A DNA stretch of 64,000 bases, taken from Paracoccus sulfuroxidans (GTDB lineage: Bacteria > Pseudomonadota > Alphaproteobacteria > Rhodobacterales > Rhodobacteraceae). The translations under genes were made by a program, and so were the position numbers. Shown piece by piece: positions 10,831 to 19,372 of this stretch. Positions within the stretch are counted from its first letter, which is position 1, and each line of letters begins with the position of its first letter. Below the pieces are notes generated by a model that made no database searches, was not told the DNA's origin, and saw nothing but the letters and a program-made list of their open reading frames with translations. The DNA lies in the NCBI RefSeq assembly GCF_007830335.1, contig NZ_VLKU01000003.1, forward strand, positions 1 to 64,000, given 5' to 3'.

Positions 10831-10857
10831 AACGCCCCGGATTGCCCGGGGCGTTTT
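10831..10857 (+). terminator. Intrinsic terminator after rpmD
   Basis: CGCCCCGG, loop ATTGC and CCGGGGCG form an 8-bp stem extended by AA/TT flanks and followed by TTTT. This ends the first half of the spc cluster before the inserted genes. Confidence 0.75.
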
Positions 10858-10934
10858 CGCATTTGCGGGGCCATTAACGCTTTGTAAGGGATCTGGCGGT
10901 ATCGCTAGGGGGATTGCTTCGCCAAGGATGCCCG

Positions 10935-11642
10935 ATGCGCCTGCTGATGCTATTGCTGGCGATGGTCCTGCTGCCGGGACTGTCCTGCGCCGGTCCATGG
11001 CCCCGCTCAGATGGTGGCGTGTTCCTGTCCTTCGCGGTCGAGCGCGACCGCGAGGGGAACAGCTACACCAGCCTCTATGGCGAATACGGCTGGACCGCGC
11101 GGCGGACGCTGGGGATCGAGCTTGGACACACCAATGTCGGCGAGACCAGCGCGCTGATCTGGCTGCAGCAGGCATTGGGCCGTGGCGAGGGGCCGAACCG
11201 CTACACCATATCCTCGGGGATCGGCGTGATCGAGCGGGATGGCGAATACCTGCCGCTCGGGATCATCGGGGCCTCATGGGGCAGGGGGATCGAGCGGTTG
11301 CCGGGCGGCGGCTGGCTGGCGGTCGACGCGCGGATCAAGGTGGCCGGAAAGACCGAGCGGATCGCCTATCGCGAGGGCATGAACCTTGTCGAGTTCGGCT
11401 ATCTGACGCCAGAAACCACCGCGAAGCTGGACGTGACGCTGGGCTTCAAGCCGTGGGACAGGACCATGGTCATCAACCAACTGCGGATGGAGGACCGGAA
11501 GGGCGAGGGCTTCTCGGCGAAGCTCGCGACCTCGGTGGTCTATGAGATCGGAGGGCCAGCCAAGATTGAGGTCGGGCTGGTGACCCCCTTGCGCGGGCCG
11601 GGTGAGGCCGCGCTCAGGATCGGGACTTGGTTGGAGTTTTGA
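10935..11642 (+). CDS. Exported protein, probable outer-membrane barrel, function unknown
   Basis: 235 residues. A signal peptide is clear (MRLLMLLLAMVLLPGLSCAG, cleavage near residue 20). The mature part alternates hydrophobic and polar residues with many aromatic and Gly positions (GVFLSFAVE, YTSLYGEYGW, RTLGIELGHT) and ends in WLEF; a C-terminal Phe is typical of outer-membrane beta barrels. I do not recognise a family. The ATG at 10935 is chosen for the signal peptide; a TTG at 10914 is possible. It lies between rpmD and rplO, where no gene is usual in most bacteria. Confidence 0.7.
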   Translation: MRLLMLLLAMVLLPGLSCAGPWPRSDGGVFLSFAVERDREGNSYTSLYGEYGWTARRTLGIELGHTNVGETSALIWLQQALGRGEGPNRYTISSGIGVIERDGEYLPLGIIGASWGRGIERLPGGGWLAVDARIKVAGKTERIAYREGMNLVEFGYLTPETTAKLDVTLGFKPWDRTMVINQLRMEDRKGEGFSAKLATSVVYEIGGPAKIEVGLVTPLRGPGEAALRIGTWLEF

Positions 11643-11660
11643 AAGCGTGGGCTACTGCAC

Positions 11661-12326
11661 CTATTCCTCAACCGTTTCTGCAGTCCCCATGCGCCGCAGG
11701 TCATTCTCTAGCCGTTGGAGTATATGCTCACAAACCCAACAGACCGTTCGTGGAATAGCGCGGACTTCCAGTCCGAATCCGTCAATTTGAAGACGATGGC
11801 CGGAGCCGGTTCTAACATAGCGGAGTGTCCCACCTTTGTCTTTGTATCGGTCGGATAGCCACTTGATTGCGTCAACAAAGCGGGGAATTGCGGCTGAGAT
11901 ATCTGCGTTCGAAGGGACTTCGTCAGTGAGCACGATTCGAGCAATGGGATCTCGGACTTTTGCGAGCTGCTCGTCTCGTGAAGAACGTAAAAAGTCCCGC
12001 CATTTCGCGCAGGCTTCGGTTTCAGCTGCGTGCACAATTGTCGTGCAAGTGGCATTTGCGCGGACTGAGCTCAGCAATGCCTCAAGATTGTGTCTGAATT
12101 TCTCAATCTTGGCGGATGGAACCCGTGCGTAGGCCAAGCAAGCTTTGAAAGTCAATTCACTACCGAGAGCGCTAAGGAAATAGACGGGCGGGTCCATATC
12201 TAAGCCGCCAGCGCTAGCAGGGCTGCTCTCATCTAGAGCGATTGCAGCCCGTAGAAACAAGTGGGCATACTTGAGGTGGACTGGCTTGAGCTTGTCATAG
12301 GCATCAGGGACGAACGGCTCTTCCAC
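11661..12326 (-). CDS. Unknown helical protein, possible HEPN-like fold
   Basis: 221 residues from a GTG at 12326, chosen because AAGGAG lies six bases ahead; a TTG at 12392 would add 22 residues but overlap the rplO promoter. No family is recognised with confidence. The stretch ELTFKACLAYARVPSAKIEK followed by FRHNLEALL resembles the helix pattern of HEPN proteins (ELxLKxxL...HxLxxLL), but the diagnostic RxxxxxH catalytic motif is not evident. Base composition is visibly lower in GC than the neighbours and rare codons are frequent, which suggests horizontal acquisition. The C-terminal half contains AIKWLSDRYKDKGG and a GFGLEVRAIPRTVCWVCEH segment with two Cys. Confidence 0.6.
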   Translation of the reverse strand: MEEPFVPDAYDKLKPVHLKYAHLFLRAAIALDESSPASAGGLDMDPPVYFLSALGSELTFKACLAYARVPSAKIEKFRHNLEALLSSVRANATCTTIVHAAETEACAKWRDFLRSSRDEQLAKVRDPIARIVLTDEVPSNADISAAIPRFVDAIKWLSDRYKDKGGTLRYVRTGSGHRLQIDGFGLEVRAIPRTVCWVCEHILQRLENDLRRMGTAETVEE

Positions 12327-12355
12327 TTGATTCTCCTTGATCCGCCCGCTATAGG
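12327..12355 (+). promoter_or_regulatory. Candidate promoter for rplO-secY-adk
   Basis: TTGATT (12327-12332), exactly 17 bases, TATAGG (12350-12355). Both hexamers match four of six consensus positions. It begins immediately beside the GTG start of the antisense gene and would give a leader of about 90 nt before rplO. Confidence 0.5.
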
Positions 12356-12450
12356 GCCACGGTGCTTTCAGCACATCCGACTCAACCAACAAGAAAAGCC
12401 GTGTCCGTCCCCTTCCGCTTCATGGGACGCTTCCGGCAAGGAGAAGCGAT

Positions 12451-12936
12451 ATGAAACTGCATGAAATTCGCGACAACGAAGGCGCCAACCGTAAGAAAAA
12501 GCGCGTTGCTCGTGGTCCGGGCTCGGGCAAGGGTAAAACCGCTGGCCGTGGTATCAAGGGTCAGACCTCGCGTTCGGGCGTCGCACTGAACGGCTACGAA
12601 GGCGGCCAGATGCCGCTGTACCGCCGCCTGCCGAAGCGCGGCTTCTCGAAGCCGAATCGGCTTGAGTTCGCAGTCGTCAACCTGGGCCAACTGCAAGTCT
12701 TCGTCGACGCGGGCAAGCTGGACGCGAAAGCCGACGTCACCGAGGACGCGCTGGTCGCAGCCGGTGTCATCCGCCGCAAGCTGGACGGTGTCCGCCTGCT
12801 GGCAAAGGGTGAACTGAAGGCGAAACTGAACCTCACCATCGCTGGCGCTTCGAAAGCGGCTGTGGATGCGGTCGAGAAGGCTGGCGGCAAGGTCACCGTG
12901 ACCCGTCCCGCGAAAGAAGCCGCTGCGGCTGAATAA
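12451..12936 (+). CDS. rplO: 50S ribosomal protein L15 (uL15)
   Basis: 161 residues with the Gly/Arg-rich N terminus [20 protein letters not shown] and a globular end of normal length. L15 is a late-assembly protein of the large subunit. AAGGAGAAG precedes the ATG. Confidence 0.97.
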   Translation: MKLHEIRDNEGANRKKKRVARGPGSGKGKTAGRGIKGQTSRSGVALNGYEGGQMPLYRRLPKRGFSKPNRLEFAVVNLGQLQVFVDAGKLDAKADVTEDALVAAGVIRRKLDGVRLLAKGELKAKLNLTIAGASKAAVDAVEKAGGKVTVTRPAKEAAAAE

Positions 12937-13039
12937 GCTGTTGAAGGGCGCGCCCGCGCCCAATACATAGCTATCCAAGTTTTCCAGGCGCCGCGGGATC
13001 GGGAAACCGTCCGGCGGCGCTGCCATGAAGGGGCAAGAA

Positions 13040-14413
13040 ATGGCGTCAGCCGCAGAACAGATGGCCGCGAACCTTTCCTGGGGTGCGCTTGGCAAGGCGA
13101 CCGAGCTTCGCCAGCGGATCTGGTTCACGATCGGACTTCTCATCATCTATCGCCTTGGCACCTATATTCCGGTGCCCGGGATCGACGGCATTGCGCTGCG
13201 CAACTTCATGGATCAGGCCCAGGCCGGGATCGGCGGCATCCTGTCGATGTTCACCGGCGGCGCGCTTGGCCGGATGGGGGTCTTTGCCCTGGGCATCATG
13301 CCCTATATCTCGGCCTCGATCATCGTGCAGCTGATGGCCTCGATGGTCCCCTCGCTTGAGCAGCTCAAGAAAGAGGGTGAAACCGGCCGTAAGAAAATCA
13401 ACCAATACACCCGCTATGGCACGGTGCTGCTGGCGCTGTTCCAGGCCTGGGGTCTGGCCGTCAGCCTTGAGCATGGCAACCTTGCGCATGAGCCGGGGAT
13501 GTTCTTCCGCGCCTCGGTCGTCATCACGCTGGTCGGCGGCACCATGTTCCTGATGTGGCTGGGCGAGCAGATCACCGCGCGCGGCATCGGCAACGGCATC
13601 TCGCTGATCATCTTCGTCGGCATCGTCGCCGAGATCCCGGCGCATCTGGCGCAGTTCCTGGCGCAGGGCCGCTCGGGCGCGATCTCGACCCCGGTGATTC
13701 TGGGCGTGGTGGTCATGGTCATCGCGGTCATCGCCTTCGTGGTCTTCATGGAGCGCGCGCTTCGAAAGATTCACATCCAGTATCCGCGGCGTCAGGTCGG
13801 GATGAAGATCTACGACGGCCAGTCCTCGCACCTGCCGATCAAGGTGAACCCGGCAGGAGTCATCCCGGCGATCTTCGCCTCGTCGCTGCTGCTGCTGCCG
13901 GTCACGATCTCGACCTTCTCGGGCAACCAGACGGGTCCGGTGATGTCGACGATCCTGGCGTATTTTGGCCCCGGCCAGCCGCTTTACCTGATCTTCTTCG
14001 CGGGCATGATCGTCTTCTTTGCGTATTTCTATACGTTCAACGTCAGCTTCAAAGTCGATGACGTGGCCGAGAACCTGAAGAATCAGGGCGGCTTCATCCC
14101 GGGCATCCGGCCGGGCAAGCGGACGGAAGATTACCTGACCTATGTGGTCAACCGCGTGCTGGTGATCGGCTCGGCCTATCTGGCGGCGGTCTGTCTGCTG
14201 CCCGAGGTGATCCGCCACCAGCTGTCGATCCCCTTCTACTTCGGCGGGACCTCGGTGCTGATCGTCGTCAGCGTGGTCATGGACACCATCAATCAGGTGC
14301 AAAGCCACTTGCTTGCGCACCAGTACGAAGGTTTGATTGAAAAATCGCAGCTTCGTGGCAAACGTGGCAAAGAGGGGGCCAAGCGCCCGCGCAAGGCCCC
14401 GGCACGCCGCTGA
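13040..14413 (+). CDS. secY: Preprotein translocase subunit SecY
   Basis: 457 residues from ATG 13040 (MASAAEQMAANLSWG); AAGGGGC lies at good distance. Another ATG at 13025 would add five residues. SecY is the channel of the SecYEG translocon in the inner membrane. About ten membrane segments are visible, with the plug-proximal YIPVPGIDG region after the first and conserved GITARGIGNGISLIIF. The C-terminal tail is strongly basic (KRGKEGAKRPRKAPARR). It is placed between rplO and adk as is common. Confidence 0.97.
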   Translation: MASAAEQMAANLSWGALGKATELRQRIWFTIGLLIIYRLGTYIPVPGIDGIALRNFMDQAQAGIGGILSMFTGGALGRMGVFALGIMPYISASIIVQLMASMVPSLEQLKKEGETGRKKINQYTRYGTVLLALFQAWGLAVSLEHGNLAHEPGMFFRASVVITLVGGTMFLMWLGEQITARGIGNGISLIIFVGIVAEIPAHLAQFLAQGRSGAISTPVILGVVVMVIAVIAFVVFMERALRKIHIQYPRRQVGMKIYDGQSSHLPIKVNPAGVIPAIFASSLLLLPVTISTFSGNQTGPVMSTILAYFGPGQPLYLIFFAGMIVFFAYFYTFNVSFKVDDVAENLKNQGGFIPGIRPGKRTEDYLTYVVNRVLVIGSAYLAAVCLLPEVIRHQLSIPFYFGGTSVLIVVSVVMDTINQVQSHLLAHQYEGLIEKSQLRGKRGKEGAKRPRKAPARR

Positions 14414-14446
14414 GTGTGATGCCAAAAGATTAAGAGGGACGGATTT

Positions 14447-15109
14447 ATGGCGATCAATATTATCCTGCTGGGTCCGCCCGGCGCGGGCAAAGGCACTCAG
14501 GCGCGTCAGCTGGTGGAAGAGCGGGGCATGACCCAGCTGTCGACCGGCGACATGCTGCGCGAAGCGCGCAACTCGGACAGCGCCATGGGCAAGATCGTGG
14601 CCGATGTCATGGACCGGGGTGAGTTGGTCACCGATGAAATCGTCATCGGCCTGATTCGGGAAAAGCTGGGCGAGGGCGGCAAGGGCTTCATCTTCGACGG
14701 CTTCCCGCGCACGCTGGCTCAGGCCGATGCGCTGCAGCGTCTGGTCGCCGAAATGGATCAGAAGATCGACGCCGTGATCGAGATGCGCGTTGACGACAAT
14801 GCGCTGGTCAGCCGGATCTCGGGCCGCTTCACCTGCGGCAATTGCGGTGAGGTCTACCACGACGAGACTCGTCCGACCGCGAAGCCGGGCGTCTGCGACG
14901 TCTGCGGCTCGACCGATCTGCGCCGCCGGGCCGATGACAATGCCGACAGCCTCAAGACCCGGCTGCTGGAGTATTACAAGAAGACCTCGCCGCTGATCGG
15001 GTACTACTATGCCAAGGGCAGCCTGACGACGGTCGACGGCCTGCAGGACATCGACAAGGTTTCGGCCGCGATCGCCAAGATCGTGAACCGGATTCCCTCG
15101 CAGGGTTGA
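14447..15109 (+). CDS. adk: Adenylate kinase, zinc-LID type
   Basis: 220 residues. It converts ATP and AMP to two ADP in the cytoplasm. P-loop GPPGAGKGT (about residues 8-16), the AMP-binding TGDMLREA region and DGFPRT are present. The long LID domain carries four cysteines as CGNC (about 130-133) and CDVC, so it probably binds zinc. This form is seen in Gram-positives and many alphaproteobacteria. Confidence 0.97.
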   Translation: MAINIILLGPPGAGKGTQARQLVEERGMTQLSTGDMLREARNSDSAMGKIVADVMDRGELVTDEIVIGLIREKLGEGGKGFIFDGFPRTLAQADALQRLVAEMDQKIDAVIEMRVDDNALVSRISGRFTCGNCGEVYHDETRPTAKPGVCDVCGSTDLRRRADDNADSLKTRLLEYYKKTSPLIGYYYAKGSLTTVDGLQDIDKVSAAIAKIVNRIPSQG

Positions 15110-15263
15110 CCTTAAGTTGCGAATCCTTTAATTCGCAGCATCTCGAATGAGAATCACCTGACTCTCAGGTGGCCGTCATAGGCCCGGAGGCGTAGCTTTC
15201 GGGTCTTTGGTTGTGAAAAAAGGTTCCGGTGCTACGGAACCGCAACGAAGAAAAGGAAAACGC
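15110..15263 (+). promoter_or_regulatory. Structured leader before rpsM
   Basis: Three hairpins lie in 154 bases: TGCGAAT/ATTCGCA (15118-15137), ACCTGA/TCAGGT (15156-15170) and GGTTCCG/CGGAACC (15222-15241), the last ending about 20 bases before the rpsM start. No clear promoter hexamers are seen. It may terminate, process or autoregulate the alpha cluster. Confidence 0.4.
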
Positions 15264-15632
15264 GTGGCTCGTATTGCTGGCGTCAACATTCCGACCGGGA
15301 AACGTGTCCCGATCGCACTGACCTATATCCATGGCATCGGACCGATGTTCGCAAGCCAGATCGTCGAGGCAGTTGGCATCGAGCCGACCCGCCGCGTCAA
15401 CGAACTGTCGGATGCCGAAGTCCTGCAGATCCGTGAATACATCGACGCCAACCTGACCGTCGAAGGCGACCTGCGTCGCGAAACCCAGATGAACATCAAA
15501 CGCATGATGGACCTGGGCTCGTATCGTGGTCTGCGTCACCGTCGTGGTCTGCCGGTTCGCGGTCAGCGCACCCACACCAACGCTCGCACCCGCAAGGGCC
15601 CGGCGAAACCGATCGCCGGCAAGAAGAAGTAA
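15264..15632 (+). CDS. rpsM: 30S ribosomal protein S13 (uS13)
   Basis: 122 residues from a GTG start at 15264 (reads [25 protein letters not shown]). GTG is preferred over an ATG/GTG further upstream because AAGGA lies ahead of it and the conserved protein begins exactly there. The C-terminal [22 protein letters not shown] motif contacts P-site tRNA. First gene of the alpha cluster. Confidence 0.96.
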   Translation: MARIAGVNIPTGKRVPIALTYIHGIGPMFASQIVEAVGIEPTRRVNELSDAEVLQIREYIDANLTVEGDLRRETQMNIKRMMDLGSYRGLRHRRGLPVRGQRTHTNARTRKGPAKPIAGKKK

Positions 15633-15646
15633 GGGGGCACTGAACA

Positions 15647-16036
15647 ATGGCACGCGATAAGACTCGTATTAAGCGCAAAGAGCGCAAGAACATCGCCACT
15701 GGCGTGGCGCATGTGAACTCGTCGTTCAACAACACCAAGATCCTGATCTCGGACGTGCAGGGCAACGCGATCTCGTGGTCGTCGGCTGGCACCATGGGCT
15801 TCAAGGGCTCGCGCAAATCGACCCCCTATGCCGCGCAGATGGCCGCTGAAGACGCGGGCAAAAAAGCGCAGGAACACGGCGTTCGCACGCTGGAAGTCGA
15901 AGTGCAGGGTCCCGGTTCGGGCCGTGAGTCGGCGCTGCGCGCGCTGGCTGCTGTCGGTTTCAACATCACGGCGATCCGTGACGTGACCCCGATCGCACAC
16001 AACGGTTGCCGCCCGCCCAAGCGTCGCCGCGTCTGA
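15647..16036 (+). CDS. rpsK: 30S ribosomal protein S11 (uS11)
   Basis: 129 residues ending [12 protein letters not shown], the invariant uS11 C terminus. S11 forms part of the platform and E site. The rpsD gene, often next in this cluster in other phyla, is absent; rpoA follows. Confidence 0.97.
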   Translation: MARDKTRIKRKERKNIATGVAHVNSSFNNTKILISDVQGNAISWSSAGTMGFKGSRKSTPYAAQMAAEDAGKKAQEHGVRTLEVEVQGPGSGRESALRALAAVGFNITAIRDVTPIAHNGCRPPKRRRV

Positions 16037-16058
16037 TTCTTGTCATCTTGCCGCGTTT

Positions 16059-16076
16059 CGCGCCGTTTTCGGCGCG
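16059..16076 (+). other. GC hairpin between rpsK and rpoA
   Basis: CGCGCCG, loop TTTT, CGGCGCG; no T run follows. A likely mRNA processing or stabilising structure rather than a full terminator, since rpoA must be transcribed. Confidence 0.4.
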
Positions 16077-16152
16077 GGACGCATTTCGCATTTAACCTCG
16101 GGCGTTTCCGGCGGCTGGACATGAGGCCGGAAACAAGAATGGAGGCAAACGC

Positions 16153-17169
16153 ATGATCCACAAGAACTGGGCAGAGTTGATCAAGCCGACCCAGCTGGAA
16201 ATCAAACCGGGTGCGGACGCGTCGCGCGTCGCCACGGTGGTTGCCGAGCCGCTGGAGCGTGGCTTCGGTCTGACGCTGGGCAACGCCCTGCGTCGCGTCC
16301 TTCTGTCCTCGCTGCAGGGTGCGGCGATCACTTCGGTGCAGATCGACAACGTCCTGCATGAATTCTCGTCGGTTCCCGGCGTGCGCGAAGACGTGACGGA
16401 CATCGTCCTGAACCTCAAGGGCGTGACGCTGAAGATGGAAGTCGATGCGCCCAAGCGCCTGACCCTGGCAGCCAAAGGCCCGGGCGAGGTTCGCGCCGGT
16501 GACATCCAGGAAACCGCTGGCATCACCATCCTGAACCGCGACCACATCATCTGTCACCTCGACGATGGTGCCGAGCTGCACATGGAACTGACCGTTGCCA
16601 ACGGCAAGGGCTATGTCGCCGCCGACAAGAACCGCCCCGAAGATGCGCCCATCGGTCTGATCCCGATCGACGCGATCTTCTCGCCGGTGAAGCGCGTCAG
16701 CTATGAAGTCGCCCCGACCCGCGAAGGTCAGGTGCTCGACTATGACAAGCTGACGATGAAGGTGGAAACCGACGGTTCGCTGACGCCGGAAGACGCGGTG
16801 GCCTATGCCGCCCGCATCGTTCAGGACCAGCTTTCGGTCTTCGTCAACTTCGACGAGCCCGAGACCGCCAACCGCTCGGACGCCGAGGACGGCCTGGAAT
16901 TCGATCCGCGCCTGCTGAAGAAGGTCGACGAGCTGGAGCTGTCGGTCCGTTCGGCAAACTGCCTGAAGAACGACAACATCGTCTATATCGGCGATCTGAT
17001 CCAGAAAACCGAAGCCGAGATGCTGCGCACCCCGAACTTCGGCCGCAAGTCGCTGAACGAGATCAAGGAAGTGCTTTCGGGCATGGGTCTGCATCTCGGG
17101 ATGGACGTGGTGGATTGGCCGCCGGAAAACATCGAAGATCTGGCCAAGCGTTTCGACGACCAGTTCTAA
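16153..17169 (+). CDS. rpoA: RNA polymerase subunit alpha
   Basis: 338 residues, normal. The N-terminal domain for dimerisation and polymerase assembly includes [21 protein letters not shown]; the C-terminal domain ends with [17 protein letters not shown], which binds promoter UP elements and activators. GGAGGCAAACGC precedes the ATG. Confidence 0.98.
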   Translation: MIHKNWAELIKPTQLEIKPGADASRVATVVAEPLERGFGLTLGNALRRVLLSSLQGAAITSVQIDNVLHEFSSVPGVREDVTDIVLNLKGVTLKMEVDAPKRLTLAAKGPGEVRAGDIQETAGITILNRDHIICHLDDGAELHMELTVANGKGYVAADKNRPEDAPIGLIPIDAIFSPVKRVSYEVAPTREGQVLDYDKLTMKVETDGSLTPEDAVAYAARIVQDQLSVFVNFDEPETANRSDAEDGLEFDPRLLKKVDELELSVRSANCLKNDNIVYIGDLIQKTEAEMLRTPNFGRKSLNEIKEVLSGMGLHLGMDVVDWPPENIEDLAKRFDDQF

Positions 17170-17176
17170 AGACTAC

Positions 17177-17245
17177 GGGGGCGGCAACGCCCCCGCACGA
17201 CCGGGTCGCAAGACCCCAAGGAGAGCGGTTCCTACGCAGAACCGC
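17177..17245 (+). other. Two hairpins between rpoA and rplQ
   Basis: GGGGGCG/CGCCCCC with loop GCAA (17177-17194) and GCGGTTC/GAACCGC with a 7-base loop (17225-17245). No T runs follow. They are probably processing or stabilising elements that set the rplQ to rpoA ratio. Confidence 0.4.
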
Positions 17246-17280
17246 CCGGACAAAGCAAAAAGACGTCATAGGAGATCAAC

Positions 17281-17703
17281 ATGCGTCACGCCCGCGGATA
17301 CCGCCGCCTCAACCGTACCCATGAGCACCGCAAGGCGCTCTTCGCCAACATGGCAGGCTCGCTGATCGAGCACGAGCAGATCAAGACGACCCTGCCCAAG
17401 GCCAAAGAACTGCGCCCGATCATCGAAAAGCTTATCACGCTCGCGAAGCGTGGCGACCTGCATGCCCGTCGTCAGGCTGCCTCGCAGCTGAAACAGGACG
17501 AATATGTTGCGAAACTGTTCGACGTCCTGGGCGCGCGCTACAAGGACCGTCAGGGCGGCTACGTCCGCATCCTGAAAGCCGGTTTCCGTTATGGCGACAT
17601 GGCTCCGATGGCCATCATCGAGTTCGTCGAGCGTGACGCCAGCGCCAAAGGTGCCGCTGATCGCGCCCGCGTGGAAGCCGAATCGGCCGCTGACGAATCG
17701 TAA
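17281..17703 (+). CDS. rplQ: 50S ribosomal protein L17 (bL17)
   Basis: 140 residues with [21 protein letters not shown] and the [22 protein letters not shown] motif of bL17. Located near the tunnel exit. Short charged C-terminal tail. Last gene of the alpha cluster; a strong terminator follows. Confidence 0.97.
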   Translation: MRHARGYRRLNRTHEHRKALFANMAGSLIEHEQIKTTLPKAKELRPIIEKLITLAKRGDLHARRQAASQLKQDEYVAKLFDVLGARYKDRQGGYVRILKAGFRYGDMAPMAIIEFVERDASAKGAADRARVEAESAADES

Positions 17704-17739
17704 GAAAATACTTATTTTCTGAGAGTTAAGCTAAAGTTT

Positions 17740-17774
17740 AAGCCCGCGTCCAAAGTTTGGATGCGGGCTTTATG
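17740..17774 (+). terminator. Terminator of the alpha operon
   Basis: AAGCCCGCGTCCAAA faces TTTGGATGCGGGCTT, a 15-bp inverted repeat with one G-T pair around a single G (the real loop is a few bases larger), followed by TATG. An AT hairpin AGAAAATA/TATTTTCT lies directly after the rplQ stop (17703-17720). Confidence 0.8.
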
Positions 17775-18047
17775 CAACAAGGGGCAGCGCTATCGCCGCC
17801 GCATCGCAGCGACCTGAACGATGGTTTGATGCGATGAAATTGACCCCGGGCGTTGATTCCCCTCAAGAATCGCGCCTCAGGGGCGAAAAACTGAACTGTT
17901 CAGCCTTGAAGCGCAAACGCGGATAGATCCGCGTGATCGCAGGGGAGGCGCAGAAAACGTCAGGGAAATTCGATATCTGCTTGAATACATGCCAAGTCAT
18001 GCCATTTTGAGCAGTGAACTATGCAAGAGCAATTTGTATAAAAAGTC
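17775..18047 (+). promoter_or_regulatory. Regulatory region upstream of luxR
   Basis: No gene is seen. Two perfect palindromes stand out: CTGAACTGTTCAG (17891-17903) and ACGCGGATAGATCCGCGT (17917-17934). A TATAAA box at 18037-18042, with GTGAAC 17 bases upstream (18014-18019), lies only six bases before the luxR ATG. The stretch is lower in GC than the flanking operons. Confidence 0.45.
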
Positions 18048-18659
18048 ATGTCTTCCCGCGCAGAAATCAACGCCGCACTGGCGAAACTCAAGAAGCTGAG
18101 CCCGGCCGGGTACTTCATCGGCCTGCACATCCGTTTTGCGGCTCCGCTGATGCAGTTTCAGACCTACAGCAAGGAATGGGCCAACCGCTATTCCGAGCGG
18201 GCTTATGCTCTGCGCGATCCAAGTATTGCCTGGGGGTTTTCGACAACCGGCGCTTGCCGCTGGAGCGTGCTTCCGATTCCCGATCCATTCTCGATTCTGC
18301 AAGACGCTGCTGATCACGGCCTGCGCTATGGACTGGTTGTGGCTTACGGACCGATCAAGTCGCGCACCATCGCCGCTTTCGCGCATGACCAACGGGAATT
18401 TACGGATGACGAGATCGAGACGATCTCGACAACGCTACGACGGCTCCATGAAGTGACCGAGCCGCCGGAGAGCCTGACGAAGGCTCAGCAAGAGGCCCTT
18501 CGGTGTATCGCAGAGGGGGATCGGCATGCGGCGGCGGCTGCAAAGCTTGGTATCACGGAGAGCGCTTTCAAGGCTCGCCTCATCTCTGCGCGCGAACGAT
18601 TAATGGCGCGGACAACTGCAGAAGCGCTGCAGAGGGCCAAGGACTACCGCTTGCTGTAG
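18048..18659 (+). CDS. LuxR-family quorum-sensing regulator
   Basis: 203 residues. The N-terminal ~130 residues match the autoinducer-binding fold, with aromatic positions such as FQTYSKEWANRYSERAYALRDPSIAWGFST that form the acyl-homoserine lactone pocket. Residues ~145-200 are a LuxR-type helix-turn-helix (LTKAQQEALRCIAEG, then AAAAAKLGITESAFKARL). At 203 residues it is shorter than the usual ~240. It probably binds the signal made by the synthase 64 bases downstream. There is no Shine-Dalgarno and an in-frame stop lies 7 bases before the ATG, so leaderless translation is possible. Confidence 0.88.
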   Translation: MSSRAEINAALAKLKKLSPAGYFIGLHIRFAAPLMQFQTYSKEWANRYSERAYALRDPSIAWGFSTTGACRWSVLPIPDPFSILQDAADHGLRYGLVVAYGPIKSRTIAAFAHDQREFTDDEIETISTTLRRLHEVTEPPESLTKAQQEALRCIAEGDRHAAAAAKLGITESAFKARLISARERLMARTTAEALQRAKDYRLL

Positions 18660-18687
18660 AAATGGTCCGCCTGCTGTGCGGTTACAC

Positions 18688-18715
18688 CCTGGGGCCGCCA
18701 CCACAACCCCAGGAG
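18688..18715 (+). promoter_or_regulatory. Hairpin overlapping the luxI ribosome-binding site
   Basis: CCTGGGG (18688-18694) and CCCCAGG (18707-18713) pair perfectly around a 12-base loop. The 3' arm contains the AGG of the AGGAG site (18711-18715) seven bases ahead of the luxI ATG, so the folded form would partly hide the ribosome-binding site. Confidence 0.45.
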
Positions 18716-18722
18716 TAAGACA

Positions 18723-19313
18723 ATGCAGACCACCACTCTCTCGTTCGCTAATATCCACGTCTATGGCGAGCTGTTCGCGAACATTTTCCGCGCGAGAAAA
18801 CAAAGCTTCATCATCCAGAAAAACTGGGACCTGCCCCAGACGGATGACATGGAGTTTGACCAGTACGATACTCCGCTCAGCCGCTGGGTTGCCATTCATG
18901 AACGCGGACGCGTGCTGGCTGGCGTCCGCCTGACACCGACCACGGCGCGTTGCGGCATGTATTCCTACATGATCCGGGATGCGCAGCTGGACCTTCTGGG
19001 CGGCTCGATCCCGCAGAACCTGCTGGATCAGGAGGCGCCCGTCGATGCCGGGACCTGGGAAGCCAGCCGTCTGTTCGTGGATCACACGATCCCGCAGCGG
19101 GAACGCCGCCGCGTGCACATGAATCTGGTCGCCGAGATGACCAATTCCGCGCGTGCCCTGGGGGCGTCGCGGCTGGTCTGTCTGGTTGCCTCGACCTGGC
19201 CGCGCTGGCTCTCGCCCTGCGGGCTGGATGCACAGGCCATGGGTCCGGTGGTCTGGATCGACGACGGATATTTCCAGTGTGTCTCGATCAACCTCTCGGC
19301 CAAGATGCACTAG
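18723..19313 (+). CDS. Acyl-homoserine-lactone synthase (LuxI family)
   Basis: 196 residues. LuxI enzymes join S-adenosylmethionine to an acyl chain from acyl-ACP to make the diffusible signal. All the usual conserved residues are visible: R25, F29, W35, D46, D49, R69 (AGVRLTP), E113 and R116 (WEASRLFV). It lies 64 bases after luxR on the same strand, so the two form a cognate pair. Acyl length cannot be read from the sequence. Translation may be modulated by the hairpin over its ribosome-binding site. Confidence 0.94.
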   Translation: MQTTTLSFANIHVYGELFANIFRARKQSFIIQKNWDLPQTDDMEFDQYDTPLSRWVAIHERGRVLAGVRLTPTTARCGMYSYMIRDAQLDLLGGSIPQNLLDQEAPVDAGTWEASRLFVDHTIPQRERRRVHMNLVAEMTNSARALGASRLVCLVASTWPRWLSPCGLDAQAMGPVVWIDDGYFQCVSINLSAKMH

Positions 19314-19372
19314 CATGCATTGGCAGGGAGGGGCTTTCGCGCGACGTACGGGCGGCGTAACATGCCGGCCGT

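Noticed and set aside
10914-10934. TTG at 10914 as start of the barrel-like protein
   Set aside because: The ATG at 10935 starts a clean signal peptide; the extra seven residues add nothing.
13046-14860. A 604-codon open frame antisense to secY and adk
   Set aside because: High GC keeps the opposite strand open; the product has no recognisable sequence and the top strand is clearly secY-adk.
17891-17903. CTGAACTGTTCAG as a lux box
   Set aside because: The spacing between CT and AG is nine, not the twelve usual for lux boxes.
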